Of a stretch of 64,000 nt of DNA, positions 48,618 through 56,687 are shown one piece after another. A model generated the notes under the pieces. That model searched no databases, was not told the DNA's origin, and saw only the letters and a program-made list of their open reading frames with translations. The DNA lies in IMG/VR virus record IMGVR_UViG_3300009034_000017, positions 1-64,000 of that record. One strand, 5' to 3'. The position numbers and the translations under genes are program-made. Every line of letters begins with the position of its first letter. Position 1 is the first letter of the stretch. This DNA comes from a virus.

Positions 48618-48818
48618 CTACCACTTCATCTCTGTACGCCTAAGCGGAAACATCTTCCGCAGTTCCTCCAAACTGGCACCGCCTTGCCATGCTATCTCAA
48701 TGCGCCTGAAGGTGCGTTCAAACATTGGCGCAGTGATTATGATAGTCAAACCATCTGTGTCTTTCCCACAGAGAGTGCCTTCAATGCCGTTCCATTCGAG
48801 AAGGATTTTATCTGACAT
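48618..48818 (-). CDS. hypothetical protein
   Basis: A 66-residue protein, beta-rich then helical (LEWNGIEGTLCGKDTDGLTIIIT, EELRKMFPLRRTE). No family recognised. Confidence 0.55.
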   Translation of the reverse strand: MSDKILLEWNGIEGTLCGKDTDGLTIIITAPMFERTFRRIEIAWQGGASLEELRKMFPLRRTEMKW

Positions 48819-48820
48819 CT

Positions 48821-49054
48821 CTAAGTATTCTTTTCAAGACTCTGCAGGAGCCGGACGAGCCATACGCTGAACATAGCTGTTTGCACACAAAGTGCAAACA
48901 CATCAGCCATTACCAATTTTGACAAGGCTGTCAAGGCATATTGTTCTGCTGTCGTTTCTTCTAGCAAGCCTGCTTGCCACAACTTATCAATTTCATAGAT
49001 TCTGCCATAGGCAACCCATCCTTGTGGGCTAATTCGGCACTCTTTCAGGTTCAT
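48821..49054 (-). CDS. hypothetical protein with hydrophobic C-terminus
   Basis: A 77-residue protein whose last 35 residues (VMADVFALCVQTAMFSVWLV) are hydrophobic and could span the membrane. The ATG overlaps the upstream stop (ATGA). Confidence 0.55.
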   Translation of the reverse strand: MNLKECRISPQGWVAYGRIYEIDKLWQAGLLEETTAEQYALTALSKLVMADVFALCVQTAMFSVWLVRLLQSLEKNT

Positions 49055-49482
49055 CGCTTGCCTCCTTCGGATTCATTTGATAGAGCTGCTAAGGTCGGTA
49101 CTGACTTTAGCGGAAGCGCCGCCCCCCACAGCTCTGCAAACTTAGCTTTGACCCATGCTATGTCTTCAGGGCGGTTAGCGTATGGATGTCGCTTATCGCC
49201 ATAAGGCAATATAGTCCCATGATCTGCTCTTAAAGCTGCGTAGTTCAAAGCTTGTATAATCCATTCTTGGCCGTTAAGCTTCCAATAGATCACTCCCAGC
49301 CACTCACGCGGGTATTTCAAAGCGCTTTCGGTAAACGGCCAGCGCCAGCCTTCGGGGTGGTCATCTGGACCAGCCCAGAAGTTTATCGCGCCTGACCGTG
49401 CATCGCAGTACCCATTGTTACTCAAGTCTCTCTTTTCGGCTTCTTTTAAGAGCCTCTGAAGTTCGTGTTCTTCTAGTTGCAT
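49051..49482 (-). CDS. hypothetical protein
   Basis: A 143-residue protein (EGWRWPFTESALKYPREWLG, PYANRPEDIAWVKAKFAELW) with AAGGAGAAGGAGA before its ATG. No family recognised. It follows the palindrome and the SbcC remnant. Confidence 0.6.
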   Translation of the reverse strand: MQLEEHELQRLLKEAEKRDLSNNGYCDARSGAINFWAGPDDHPEGWRWPFTESALKYPREWLGVIYWKLNGQEWIIQALNYAALRADHGTILPYGDKRHPYANRPEDIAWVKAKFAELWGAALPLKSVPTLAALSNESEGGKR

Positions 49483-49515
49483 GTACTGTCTCCTTCTCCT
49501 TATACTATAGTGTAT

Positions 49516-49535
49516 GTAGTATACTATTATACTAC
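49516..49535. promoter_or_regulatory. 8 bp palindrome, possible operator
   Basis: GTAGTATA (49516-49523) and TATACTAC (49528-49535) flank CTAT. It is AT-rich and lies just upstream of the gene at 49482. A TATAAT-like -10 element overlaps it, but no -35 was found. Confidence 0.3.
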
Positions 49536-49754
49536 AATTCGGTGATGATGGCCTCCAACTGGCCTTTGCGCTCGTTTAATTTGAAAGGTAGAGAGGGTCT
49601 TGCCCCATAGGGCCTAGGTCCATGCGTCCAAGAGGGCGGACTTGCCGTGGCCGTTGTCCCCAGCGAGGCAGGCTAGGTGGATGCCGGAGAAATCCAGAGG
49701 GTCAGGATCGCGGTAGCACATGAAGTTTCGCAGGCTCAATTTGAGCGGGAGCAT
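49532..49754 (-). pseudogene. SbcC/Rad50 ATPase remnant
   Basis: From ATG 49754 (good TTGGAGG site) the frame reads LKLSLRNFMCYRDPDPLDFSG and CLAGDNGHGKSALLDAWT, the N-terminal Walker A block of SbcC/Rad50, and meets TAG at 49614-49616, where a Trp (TGG) would complete DAxTWALWGK. The next codons ALWGKTLS still match the family, then only a few residues (ERKGQLEAIITEL) resembling an internal coiled-coil remain before 49532. Most of the gene (SMC arms and C-terminal ATPase half) is missing. Confidence 0.75.
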
Positions 49755-49808
49755 AGCTAACCTCCAAGTATTCAACTAGCTTACGGAACATAGTCCGCAA
49801 GTTATGTG

Positions 49809-49994
49809 TCAGTACCCTGGGAATTCTGGGAGATTCTTGTATTCCTTTTCGTCCATCTCATGAACTGCGATAGTAAAGGAATCCCCCACAGCCATCTCAG
49901 GCAGAACTGTCCTTAAATGGTCTAGGACAGACTCTACTTGATGAAACACACAGGGGCCACAGTATCCCTCAAGTTGTGTCTTGAACACTTTCAT
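49809..49994 (-). CDS. conserved-type hypothetical protein
   Basis: A 61-residue protein; the end (MAVGDSFTIAVHEMDEKEYKN) fits the small phage protein pattern xxPEMxxGDxxxIxxxEMxExEYxNLPEF. GGTCGGAAATG-type start. Function unknown. Confidence 0.6.
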   Translation of the reverse strand: MKVFKTQLEGYCGPCVFHQVESVLDHLRTVLPEMAVGDSFTIAVHEMDEKEYKNLPEFPGY

Positions 49995-50013
49995 TTCCGA
50001 CCTCCCATAGAAG

Positions 50014-50085
50014 TTAATTCCCAGGGGGATCCCCTTGGGCTTCCCGAAATATCTCGGCGGCGTGCTCCAATTTACTCTTGCTCAT
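50014..50085 (-). CDS. 23-residue coupled peptide gene
   Basis: MSKSKLEHAAEIFREAQGDP... starts at ATG 50085, overlapping the TGA of the ASCH gene (ATGA), and ends before the gene at 49994. Short and helical; may be a coupling or regulatory peptide. Confidence 0.4.
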   Translation of the reverse strand: MSKSKLEHAAEIFREAQGDPPGN

Positions 50086-50546
50086 ACGCTGACATCCTCA
50101 AGTTCCAAGACCCACACTTCAGGATTGTCCTGCCAGCGAGTGCCATTCTTGACATTAATAGAATCCCAGAGTTCTATGAACCACTCAAGTTCATCCCACC
50201 CCATCTGGTTAGGATCATTGATAAAAGGGCAACCCTCTTGTTGTATATCGGAGCGGTACATATAACCCCCACATGATATTTCTTGTAGCCTCTCTCTGCG
50301 AATCGCCATAATGCGGATACGGCCCATGGCCTTTTTGCCACGGCCTGGCTGGATGGCGTAGGTATTACCCACAGCCCATTTTAGCCTGCCGCATATCCCG
50401 CCACTGAAAACCATTTCAATGGGTAGTTCCGCATACCCCGGCGGCTTATGTATTGCTACCTCGTGATCTTCCACAAGCCACCGCGCTTGCGTCTTGGTCC
50501 CATCCAATATAGCTCGGCACATTTCTGGCTTGAATAGCATCGTCAT
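50082..50546 (-). CDS. ASCH-domain protein
   Basis: A 154-residue protein with the ASCH signature MLFKPEMCRAILDGTKTQ, NTYAIQPGRGKKAMGRIRIMAI and WDELEWFIELWDSI, then NPEVWVLELE. ASCH domains bind RNA or act on modified nucleosides (some hydrolyse N4-acetylcytidine). The T/R pair in the usual KTxTxR is ARW here, which may alter binding. It is coupled to the 23-residue gene. Confidence 0.75.
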   Translation of the reverse strand: MTMLFKPEMCRAILDGTKTQARWLVEDHEVAIHKPPGYAELPIEMVFSGGICGRLKWAVGNTYAIQPGRGKKAMGRIRIMAIRRERLQEISCGGYMYRSDIQQEGCPFINDPNQMGWDELEWFIELWDSINVKNGTRWQDNPEVWVLELEDVSV

Positions 50547-50561
50547 TTTCCCCCTAACAAA

Positions 50562-50867
50562 TCAGTATAGTAGACATGTGGAAAGGCACTTTTTGCGAGA
50601 CATTGGCCGGCCAAGATACCGCTGGTGCATTTCCTCGCACTCCCGGTGTAATTCTGCGTCTTCCTCAAGGTCCTGCTCAGGAATGCCCTTACACCAATAG
50701 AGCCAGTCATATTCTGGCGCAGGAATAGGATGGTCTTGCCAATAATCATGAACAAGGCAATCCCAGTCATTATTACAAACCCACCAAAAGGCAGCTTGTT
50801 GTATGTCAAACTCCAGATCGCCAGCGAATGCTAGTTGCATAAAGCGACCACAGCTAGGGCAATTCAT
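50562..50867 (-). CDS. zinc-ribbon-like protein
   Basis: A 101-residue protein starting MNCPSCGRFM with two further CxxC-like sites. The ATG overlaps the upstream stop (ATGA). Its middle is acidic and aromatic (IPAPEYDWLYWC). No family recognised. Confidence 0.62.
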   Translation of the reverse strand: MNCPSCGRFMQLAFAGDLEFDIQQAAFWWVCNNDWDCLVHDYWQDHPIPAPEYDWLYWCKGIPEQDLEEDAELHRECEEMHQRYLGRPMSRKKCLSTCLLY

Positions 50868-51280
50868 AGAAAACCCCTATCTATCTGCTGCCTGCGCAGC
50901 GATCCACAATTGGCACATTCCGAAAACCGGTAGATGGTCGTTGCCCCGCACTCTGGGCAGGGCCAGCCAGGAAGCGGCTCACCATCCCCGAACCATTCTA
51001 GGAACGTCCTTACATTCGGGATAATCACCAGCGCATCCAAGTACTCGTCACCAACATCATGCCACACGACGATTGGCAACTGATCATCCTCGGCGTTTGC
51101 ATTTGCCTGGGCTACCCACTCCTTAATATAGCCTGGCATTCTGCGATTGCACTTTATTTCTATAGCCAGCCATTCATGCACACAGTCGCTCTCGCCGTGC
51201 CCTGTTTGACCACGCCGTGTGCCGCCGAGCATGGCACATAGCTTCCTTTCAGCTTGCTTCCACAGCTTGCCCATCCCCAT
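50864..51280 (-). CDS. PD-(D/E)XK nuclease, Holliday-junction-resolvase-like
   Basis: A 138-residue protein: AERKLCAMLGGTRRG, GESDCVHEWLAIEIKCNRRMP and WVAQANANAE match a small PD-(D/E)XK core (acidic D, then E-I-K), followed by a C-terminal zinc ribbon (CPECGATTIYRFSECANC). Phage Holliday junction resolvases and VRR-type nucleases share this layout. The role may be branch resolution during packaging or repair. Confidence 0.6.
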   Translation of the reverse strand: MGMGKLWKQAERKLCAMLGGTRRGQTGHGESDCVHEWLAIEIKCNRRMPGYIKEWVAQANANAEDDQLPIVVWHDVGDEYLDALVIIPNVRTFLEWFGDGEPLPGWPCPECGATTIYRFSECANCGSLRRQQIDRGFL

Positions 51281-51641
51281 CCTCCCCGCAACGGTTAGCT
51301 AATTCTAACAGCGCATCGCCGTGGCACGGCTGGTCAAGTGGACACCAGCAGCACAGGTCTTTGCCACGGAGGTCTTCTAGTGCCCCTGACCAGACTAGCA
51401 TTTTGCCCAGATACGGGCTGCACCACAGGTCAGGATCATCATATAGGCCGTTGCGCCATTCTGTATCCTCAGCACTTACCTCGCCGTCAAGATAACGCCA
51501 GTATAGGTTGACACATTCTTGGGCATTACCGTGTTTTCCCAACCTGAACGGGTTGCCCCACTTCGTCGGCCTGCCTACGTACACTGTATTCGGCGGCATC
51601 CGCCATCCCTTGGTTCGTTTCCGCTGTATTCTCCTTGGCAT
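51249..51641 (-). CDS. DUF4326 protein
   Basis: A 130-residue protein. NTVYVGRPTKWGNPF, GNAQECVNLYWRYL and RGKDLCCWCPLDQPCHGDALL are the family's signature, including the invariant cysteine-rich end. ATG 51641 is chosen because GAGGAGTGGG precedes it; an upstream TTG/ATG is possible. The family is found in phages and plasmids; its biochemical role is unknown. Confidence 0.85.
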   Translation of the reverse strand: MPRRIQRKRTKGWRMPPNTVYVGRPTKWGNPFRLGKHGNAQECVNLYWRYLDGEVSAEDTEWRNGLYDDPDLWCSPYLGKMLVWSGALEDLRGKDLCCWCPLDQPCHGDALLELANRCGEDGDGQAVEAS

Positions 51642-51673
51642 CCCACTCCTCTGTGTCCGTACCACAAGGGCGG

Positions 51674-51943
51674 TCAAGCAAACACACCCACGGGATCAGA
51701 TACCTCGCCGCATAATGAGCAGTTATAGTATCGCGTAACGTCCGCAGCAATGATAATCTTTTTGCCGACAAGGCCGAATCGCGGATCATCATTGATGACT
51801 GAATCCTCCCACGGTTCTACACGGCATTCCTTCATGTTGATAAACCTACCGCATTGTGGGCATTTCAGCGATATGGGTGGCTCCTGCTCTTCGCCTGGCA
51901 ATGTCCTACATCCAGGTGGCAAACTCCATCCAAATTTACTCAT
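51674..51943 (-). CDS. zinc-ribbon protein
   Basis: An 89-residue protein with CPQCGRF and a second CSLCGE, a zinc ribbon, after a start (SKFGWSLPPGCRTLPGEE) I associate with small phage proteins. GAAAGGAAG precedes the ATG. Confidence 0.66.
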   Translation of the reverse strand: MSKFGWSLPPGCRTLPGEEQEPPISLKCPQCGRFINMKECRVEPWEDSVINDDPRFGLVGKKIIIAADVTRYYNCSLCGEVSDPVGVFA

Positions 51944-52002
51944 CTTCCTTTCCTCCGTGCGCCCCCCTCAGCGCCCGACAAACCCTCAGCGCAGTGAAGC
52001 GC

Positions 52003-52290
52003 TTACACCCTGGGCATCGGCGAATCGTCATAATCCTCCGTCGATGCACTGGCCAACACAAAGTTCAACTCCAGCACGCCGTCGGCGTATATGGCCTCAA
52101 GGCCACCGGTGCTATACCGTGGTTGCTTCTTGACCGCATCTTTTAACAGCATCTTTGCCGTGCGGCGCAGTTCTGTAAACGTGGGATAGTGACCAGGCCT
52201 GACTCCCCATTCCCAGCCCACCGCCCTCATGGCCTGCCACACCTTATCAAAGTCAAAGTTGTCCAGAACATACTCAATCTGATCCATCAT
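52003..52290 (-). CDS. conserved-type hypothetical protein
   Basis: A 95-residue protein (FDFDKVWQAMRAVGWEWG, FTELRRTAKMLLKDAV, YSTGGLEAIYADGVLEL). The helix-then-GGL pattern is typical of a small phage family of unknown function. Confidence 0.65.
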   Translation of the reverse strand: MMDQIEYVLDNFDFDKVWQAMRAVGWEWGVRPGHYPTFTELRRTAKMLLKDAVKKQPRYSTGGLEAIYADGVLELNFVLASASTEDYDDSPMPRV

Positions 52291-52314
52291 TCCTCCTTCC
52301 CCAGCGGCCTCACG

Positions 52315-52524
52315 TCACCGCTGGAGGTTTCCACTTTTAACAACTTCCTTCCTCATCAACTTGGCTGCATAGATAGCGTCGTTGTACGAGCAACAAAGTG
52401 TACAGTGAACAGTCTTGCTACGCAACTCTCTATCAGCCCAATCATAGGCGGCTTCCGCATTGTCGGCGGGGAAGATTGCCGCGATGGAGTCCAGTTTTGT
52501 CCAGATCAAGAGGACATCGCTCAT
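52315..52524 (-). CDS. hypothetical protein
   Basis: A 69-residue protein (SDVLLIWTKLDSIAAIFPAD). Its ATG overlaps the upstream TGA (ATGA). No family recognised. Confidence 0.58.
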   Translation of the reverse strand: MSDVLLIWTKLDSIAAIFPADNAEAAYDWADRELRSKTVHCTLCCSYNDAIYAAKLMRKEVVKSGNLQR

Positions 52525-52745
52525 ACATTTTCTCCTCCCTCCGTTATTTCAGCGGCTTCGCCTCCCATATTCTCTATTTTATCATACAGCCAGTAAAAAT
52601 ATGGATCGCTGCAAGTGATGCGCCCTACTTCAACTGGCCAGTGTTCATTAGGGTCGATTATCTCAATCCTTGCGGTGCGCATTCCTTCCCTTTCCCCGGG
52701 CCAAAATTCTTCAATGCATCTGATGTAGTAATTAACTTTCTCCAC
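52521..52745 (-). CDS. hypothetical protein
   Basis: A 74-residue protein starting at GTG 52745, beta-alpha type (YYIRCIEEFWPGE, RTARIEIIDPNEHWPVEV). It overlaps the next gene by ATGA. Unknown. Confidence 0.58.
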   Translation of the reverse strand: MEKVNYYIRCIEEFWPGEREGMRTARIEIIDPNEHWPVEVGRITCSDPYFYWLYDKIENMGGEAAEITEGGENV

Positions 52746-52853
52746 TTTCTCTCGGCCTCCTTATGTATTATTAACAACCCAAAAGCCGGCTATCCCCACA
52801 TCCATTTTCGTTCAATATTCCTTGGGCTACCCCTTGCCCTAGCTCCTTCTTCT

Positions 52854-53017
52854 TTAGGGGGATTGAATTGCCTTGTCCAACTTCTTGGAGGCGGCCTCAA
52901 CGTATTTGTTGGCATCGGTCGGGAGGCTGCTGACTAGAAATCGTTCTAGCCTATGTCTTTGCGCCCTTAGTTTTGCCTGTGGATTGTATGGTCGCGTACC
53001 CAGCTGGAAATATTCAT
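52854..53017 (-). pseudogene. possible frameshifted small gene
   Basis: ATG 53017 with AAAGGAG opens a 16-codon frame. Shifted, the region reads NEYFQLGTRPYNPQAKLRAQ, RHRLERFLVSS and DANKYVEAASKKLDKAIQSP before a TAA at 52854, with no start codon of its own. It looks like a small helical protein whose start frame was lost. Otherwise the 300 bp gap around it holds nothing convincing. Confidence 0.35.
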
Positions 53018-53043
53018 TCTCTCTCCTTTGTACAAAGATTTTG

Positions 53044-53277
53044 TCAGGGGCTGTATCGCCTCCCTGCTTCTATCCCTGCCAAGAACATATCCAATGCCCA
53101 ATCGCATACAGTAAAGCGGCTATCCTCCATTCCAAGGCCGCGTCTTTCCGTAAGCTGGATAATCTCGCTGACTTTTCCAACCAAAGTCAATTGGCATTGC
53201 ATATCATTATCCCCAGACGTAACTGCTGTATCCCACACGTCTCGGAGGATTTGTGTCAGTTTTTGGTAGTCATTCAT
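53044..53277 (-). CDS. hypothetical protein
   Basis: A 77-residue protein (MNDYQKLTQILRDVWDTAV, MFLAGIEAGRRY). Mostly helical. No family recognised. Confidence 0.58.
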   Translation of the reverse strand: MNDYQKLTQILRDVWDTAVTSGDNDMQCQLTLVGKVSEIIQLTERRGLGMEDSRFTVCDWALDMFLAGIEAGRRYSP

Positions 53278-53325
53278 TCTTAGTCCCCTTCACCAAGCTC
53301 AATTCCCATCTCATTATCGTAGCGA

Positions 53326-54258
53326 TCACAAATATCCTTTGAGCATAAGGGCAATCATACTCCCGACATTGAACACCTTGCGTTGGTTGCCCTGTGACAA
53401 AACAGCAACCTCCTCGCCAAAATCTTTCAGGAAGTCTTCTTCGGCATCCCCCAGCACGAGCCTGATGTATTCGCCGATCTGAGATGGCTCCTCAATCTTG
53501 CCGCATTGCGAGAATATGCTTTGCAAGCGGTTGTCGGTGATGTATGACCGAAATTCCAAATTCAGGCGTGCGATCACAGGATCGGCAGGCTGCTTTGGCT
53601 TGGGGGCCTTTATCTTTTCCGCGAACTTTTCGTTCTTCTTCTTTAGACAGAACCGCCTACCCAAACTGTCGTAATACACCTTATCAAAGGGGGCAATGAC
53701 TACCCCCTCACAAACGTTGCCCTCAATCGGATTCAGTAGGGAATCAAATTCAACATTGAAATCTAGAGCAACTTGCAATCCTGTAACGGTAGCAACTATC
53801 GGCAATGCATTTCGTTGTAATCCTATGAAATTGCAGTTGCGGAATGCCACTGGGGTCAAGAGTTCTTCATTTACCATCATGTCATAGAAGCCTATGCGCT
53901 TTTCCGTGTCATAGTTTACCCCTTTCTGCACGCCAGGGCCGTAGAGTTCGCCAAATAGCCGTACTGCGCTCACTGAATAGTGTGCGTCTAGCCAGCCTTG
54001 AATATCCTCAAATGTCTCAACATACTGTTGGGCCACATCTTGGGCGCCATAGAACTTCTCATCCCCTTTTAGAAAAGCTGTTCGTTTCCCATATTGCCAA
54101 GGCTCATGGGGCGAGAAAGAAATGGACAGATTGTTTCCGTGGACTTTTTCGACGACGACGAAGGTTGCTGTAAGCAATTCTGGATACAAGGATACAAAGC
54201 CAGCAATGAATTTCTCCCTGTATGAATTTTCTATGCTTGGATATTTCTTGAATTCCAT
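53326..54258 (-). CDS. T4 Rnl2-type RNA ligase
   Basis: A 310-residue nucleotidyltransferase. The order is motif I EKVHGNNLSISF (Lys nucleophile, K39), Ia GKRTAFLKGDEKFYG, III RLFGELYGPG, IIIa RIGFYDMMVN, IV CEGVVIAPF and V FCLKKKNEKFAEK, which is the Rnl2 family. The C-terminal helical part after motif V is present. Such ligases seal nicked double-stranded RNA and repair tRNA or RNA broken by host anti-phage nucleases. No partner kinase-phosphatase was found here. Confidence 0.88.
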   Translation of the reverse strand: MEFKKYPSIENSYREKFIAGFVSLYPELLTATFVVVEKVHGNNLSISFSPHEPWQYGKRTAFLKGDEKFYGAQDVAQQYVETFEDIQGWLDAHYSVSAVRLFGELYGPGVQKGVNYDTEKRIGFYDMMVNEELLTPVAFRNCNFIGLQRNALPIVATVTGLQVALDFNVEFDSLLNPIEGNVCEGVVIAPFDKVYYDSLGRRFCLKKKNEKFAEKIKAPKPKQPADPVIARLNLEFRSYITDNRLQSIFSQCGKIEEPSQIGEYIRLVLGDAEEDFLKDFGEEVAVLSQGNQRKVFNVGSMIALMLKGYL

Positions 54259-54370
54259 GCTTCCCCCTTATTATTTTCAAAGAGAGGCCCGATTGCAAGG
54301 GATCCGCTCTGGGGGGTATGTGGCCCTGATTGCCTTCTTCATGCGGTATCCAGCGACATCCCTTAATCTA

Positions 54371-54610
54371 TTATTTACCTTCGCATGGCCTCTCAATCTC
54401 CTTGGTATAGGTATGGTAAAGCCAAGACACAAACCCGTCTTCGTTGACGATCTTGCCAGTTCCACCCCGATTGAGGATTGCAGACCGATTCGGCGGGTCA
54501 AGTTCAACTAAGCCCCGCGGTATGATCAACATAATATAGGTCTGTGCAAAGTGGCCGTTTAATGAGTTCCACCACTGGATTGTTTTGCCTTCCTGTTCCT
54601 GAGTCAACAT
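54371..54610 (-). CDS. hypothetical protein
   Basis: A 79-residue protein, basic at the end (FVSWLYHTYTKEIERPCEGK). An alternative frame (54277-54507) is Arg-rich and less likely. Its ribosome binding site (GGAGC) is 11 bases away. Unknown. Confidence 0.45.
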   Translation of the reverse strand: MLTQEQEGKTIQWWNSLNGHFAQTYIMLIIPRGLVELDPPNRSAILNRGGTGKIVNEDGFVSWLYHTYTKEIERPCEGK

Positions 54611-54615
54611 TTTGT

Positions 54616-54804
54616 TTACGCTCCTTCCTCCTCAATCGCACTGCCATAAATCGGCAACCCGTGCATTATTCTGTTCCACAAATCCAGATAGACCGATGCC
54701 ATATCAATATCGTCTTCCCAATAGGGGAAGGCATCGTCGGCATTCTCGAAGTCAATCAAAGAATAGTCGGGTGTCATGTCGTCGCTTGGTGTTCCCTCAG
54801 TCAT
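54616..54804 (-). CDS. acidic small protein
   Basis: A 62-residue acidic protein (DYSLIDFENADDAFPYWEDD). ATG 54804 overlaps the upstream TGA (ATGA) and has GGGAGGGG, so the listed longer start is unlikely. It could be a DNA-mimic-like or chaperone-like protein, without proof. Confidence 0.58.
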   Translation of the reverse strand: MTEGTPSDDMTPDYSLIDFENADDAFPYWEDDIDMASVYLDLWNRIMHGLPIYGSAIEEEGA

Positions 54805-55238
54805 GGCCCCTCCCAAAACTCTAACACTTCATCATCTGTGGTTTGCCGCGCTCCCCGCTTGATCAGCCACTCAGAAAAGCCCAGATACGGTATCTTGTTG
54901 CCTGCCTGTAGTGCAGCGCAATACTGCTGATAATACCAGTCTTTGTGTGCTTGATGCTCTGCATCCAAATCCATGTCGCTGGGGACAACAAGGTGTTCCA
55001 CGGAAGCATCATACCAATCGCCCCCGCCCATAATTGCCACAATGCGCTTCTCCTCCTTAGTTGCTTTGCCCATTATTTCTCCTATGTCTAATATGCCAAG
55101 AGCACAAGGCTTGCAATCCTTCCAAGACAGAACCTCGTCATACCATGCATCCAGCAAGCAGTTATACATGTCACTGCCCCCATGGAACATATATAGGTTG
55201 CCGCGGATACGCAACACAGTGTAGGCATAGTTAGCCAT
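54801..55238 (-). CDS. hypothetical protein
   Basis: A 145-residue protein (YAYTVLRIRGNLYMFHGG, GGGDWYDASVEHLVVPS). It overlaps both neighbours (ATGGCTAA and ATGA). The start (MANYAYTVLRIRG) loosely resembles the DUF1281/Api92-like group. Function unknown. Confidence 0.58.
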   Translation of the reverse strand: MANYAYTVLRIRGNLYMFHGGSDMYNCLLDAWYDEVLSWKDCKPCALGILDIGEIMGKATKEEKRIVAIMGGGDWYDASVEHLVVPSDMDLDAEHQAHKDWYYQQYCAALQAGNKIPYLGFSEWLIKRGARQTTDDEVLEFWEGP

Positions 55239-55365
55239 TACCTATCCCCTTTAACCCCCTCGCCGCTAGATATACAATGTAAAGCCATATTGCCACAATC
55301 CAGATAAAGCCTACTATCTGCATCCCATCCAGCGGCGCGACTGGCATCATGCTTGTGTCCATCAT
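55231..55365 (-). CDS. small membrane protein next to the muramidase
   Basis: A 43-44-residue protein with one membrane segment (IVGFIWIVAIWLYIVYLAAR). Its ATG at 55365 or 55362 overlaps the TGA of the GH25 gene (ATGATG with AAGGAGGA upstream). Position right after a lysozyme suggests a lysis-timing or spanin/holin-type role. Confidence 0.6.
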   Translation of the reverse strand: MMDTSMMPVAPLDGMQIVGFIWIVAIWLYIVYLAARGLKGIGNG

Positions 55366-56216
55366 TCCTCCTTGCGCCCTAGGCTGCTCAAGTCTTGTAG
55401 CTCTCCAGCAAATACATTGAGATCAACATTGCCAGAGATGCCTGGCACAGAACCTCGGTTACTATACTGCCAGAAATCGTAGACTTCCCACCCCAAGGGC
55501 ATCGCTGGCACTGCTACGTCGTAATCTGCAACCCATAAAGGATATTTATGCCAACCCGGTGCCCAACCAACATTGGCTCCCCAGAAAGACTGAGCAGTAT
55601 AGATGATGGGCTTCCGCCCATCCTTTGCTTCCAATGCCAGAAGGACTTCCTCTACAACGGCTCCGATATTGTCCCCTGTCCCTTTTAATTCTACATCCAA
55701 GACTAGCGGGAAATCGGCTTCCCTTTCCCCCATGGTATTCAAGAGATGTTCAGCCTGCTTTGCCGCGGAGAGCTGGGGCCATAACATGTGGTAGGCACTG
55801 ACCAATAGCCCCGCTGTCTTTGCTTCATCCCAATTGGCAATGAAGGCGGGGTCTATGTAGGTTATACCTTCCGTGGCCTTGATGATAGCAAACTCAACAC
55901 CACTTTCCTTCACAGCTTTCCAGTCAATTGACCCTTGCCACTTGCTCACGTCAATGCCGACAATGGGGGCTGGATCAGAGGATGCGAGGCCGCTTGCTTG
56001 CACGATTGACTCTGTGACTAGCTGTTGGCGGTTTTGTCTATGGTAGTACGATCCTGGATCGGGGAACTTTTCACAAAAGAGTGGGATGCCGATCAAGACG
56101 AGCAATGCCCATAGGGGCACCGAGTATCGTTTCCGCAACTTTGTAGTGACAGCTTTCTTGGTCTGCCGACCAGCCTGCACACAGACCTTTTTCATCTGCC
56201 CTTTCTCCTTTCTCAT
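55362..56216 (-). CDS. GH25 muramidase (endolysin) with N-terminal membrane anchor
   Basis: A 284-residue protein. After a basic start, a membrane segment (VPLWALLVLIGIPLFCEKF) lies near residues 33-50. The catalytic domain, about 80-275, has GIDVSKWQGSIDW, AIIKATEGITY, ADFPLVLDVELKG (catalytic D/E), KPIIYTAQSFW, YPLWVADYD and YDFWQYSN. GH25 enzymes cleave the MurNAc-GlcNAc bond of peptidoglycan. The start ATG 56216 overlaps the upstream TGA (ATGA). The anchor implies signal-arrest-release or membrane-bound lysis. Confidence 0.88.
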   Translation of the reverse strand: MRKEKGQMKKVCVQAGRQTKKAVTTKLRKRYSVPLWALLVLIGIPLFCEKFPDPGSYYHRQNRQQLVTESIVQASGLASSDPAPIVGIDVSKWQGSIDWKAVKESGVEFAIIKATEGITYIDPAFIANWDEAKTAGLLVSAYHMLWPQLSAAKQAEHLLNTMGEREADFPLVLDVELKGTGDNIGAVVEEVLLALEAKDGRKPIIYTAQSFWGANVGWAPGWHKYPLWVADYDVAVPAMPLGWEVYDFWQYSNRGSVPGISGNVDLNVFAGELQDLSSLGRKEE

Positions 56217-56416
56217 CGGCTTTGCTCCTTGGCTATCTCCCGTGACCATTGTCTAATGGCATCTGACAATGCGAGGCGGAGTTTCGATAGTTGGCGGTCG
56301 AGGGGTCTAAGTAGACTCCCGCCTTGCATATAGTGAATCGTGGTGGCGTTGATTGCACCATCGGGATCATGCCCTACGATGTTAATAATGATCTGGTCTC
56401 CGTCTTGTGTTCTCAT
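56213..56416 (-). CDS. hypothetical protein
   Basis: A 67-residue protein (DQIIINIVGHDPDGAINATT, DRQLSKLRLALSDAI). Its start context ACCGATGAGA recurs at four other genes between 56.2 and 57.3 kb. Unknown. Confidence 0.58.
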   Translation of the reverse strand: MRTQDGDQIIINIVGHDPDGAINATTIHYMQGGSLLRPLDRQLSKLRLALSDAIRQWSREIAKEQSR

Positions 56417-56451
56417 CGGTTATTGCTCCTCCTTCTCACATCAGGTACAAT

Positions 56452-56652
56452 CTACTGCGGCCATGTGTGCGCCATCGCCTCGAGCCCACAGAACCCTGCT
56501 CGTGTAAAGTCGTCAGGGAAACCAAGCCGTTGGCAAAGGTATAAGTCAGAACACTCTGCACATTCTTTATAGGGCAGTGCGTCCTCTGGCTCTCTACTCA
56601 TAGCATCGTAAGCGTCTTGCTTTTGGTCGCAAATGTCGGCTGCGTCTCTCAT
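56452..56652 (-). CDS. small cysteine-rich protein with shared MRDAADICDQ start
   Basis: A 66-residue protein. The first 22 residues (MRDAADICDQKQDAYDAMSR) closely match the start of the decayed methyltransferase at 34065 and the gene at 58578. CAECSDLYLCQ is a possible zinc site. GGAGG precedes the start. Confidence 0.6.
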   Translation of the reverse strand: MRDAADICDQKQDAYDAMSREPEDALPYKECAECSDLYLCQRLGFPDDFTRAGFCGLEAMAHTWPQ

Positions 56653-56687
56653 TTATCATTCCTCCTTGGCTTTGTAGCCTTTCTCAT
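56649..56687 (-). CDS. possible 12-residue coupled peptide
   Basis: ATG 56687 overlaps the stop of the gene at 56684-57007 (ATGA), and the resulting frame MRKATKPRRNDK ends with a TGA overlapping the next ATG (ATGA at 56652). It may serve only to keep ribosomes moving across the junction. Confidence 0.35.
   Translation of the reverse strand: MRKATKPRRNDK

Noticed and set aside
51526-51792. 88-residue frame inside the DUF4326 and zinc-ribbon genes
   Set aside because: Both host genes are well supported in other frames.
54277-54507. 76-residue Arg-rich frame
   Set aside because: No ribosome binding site; overlaps a more acceptable frame at 54371.
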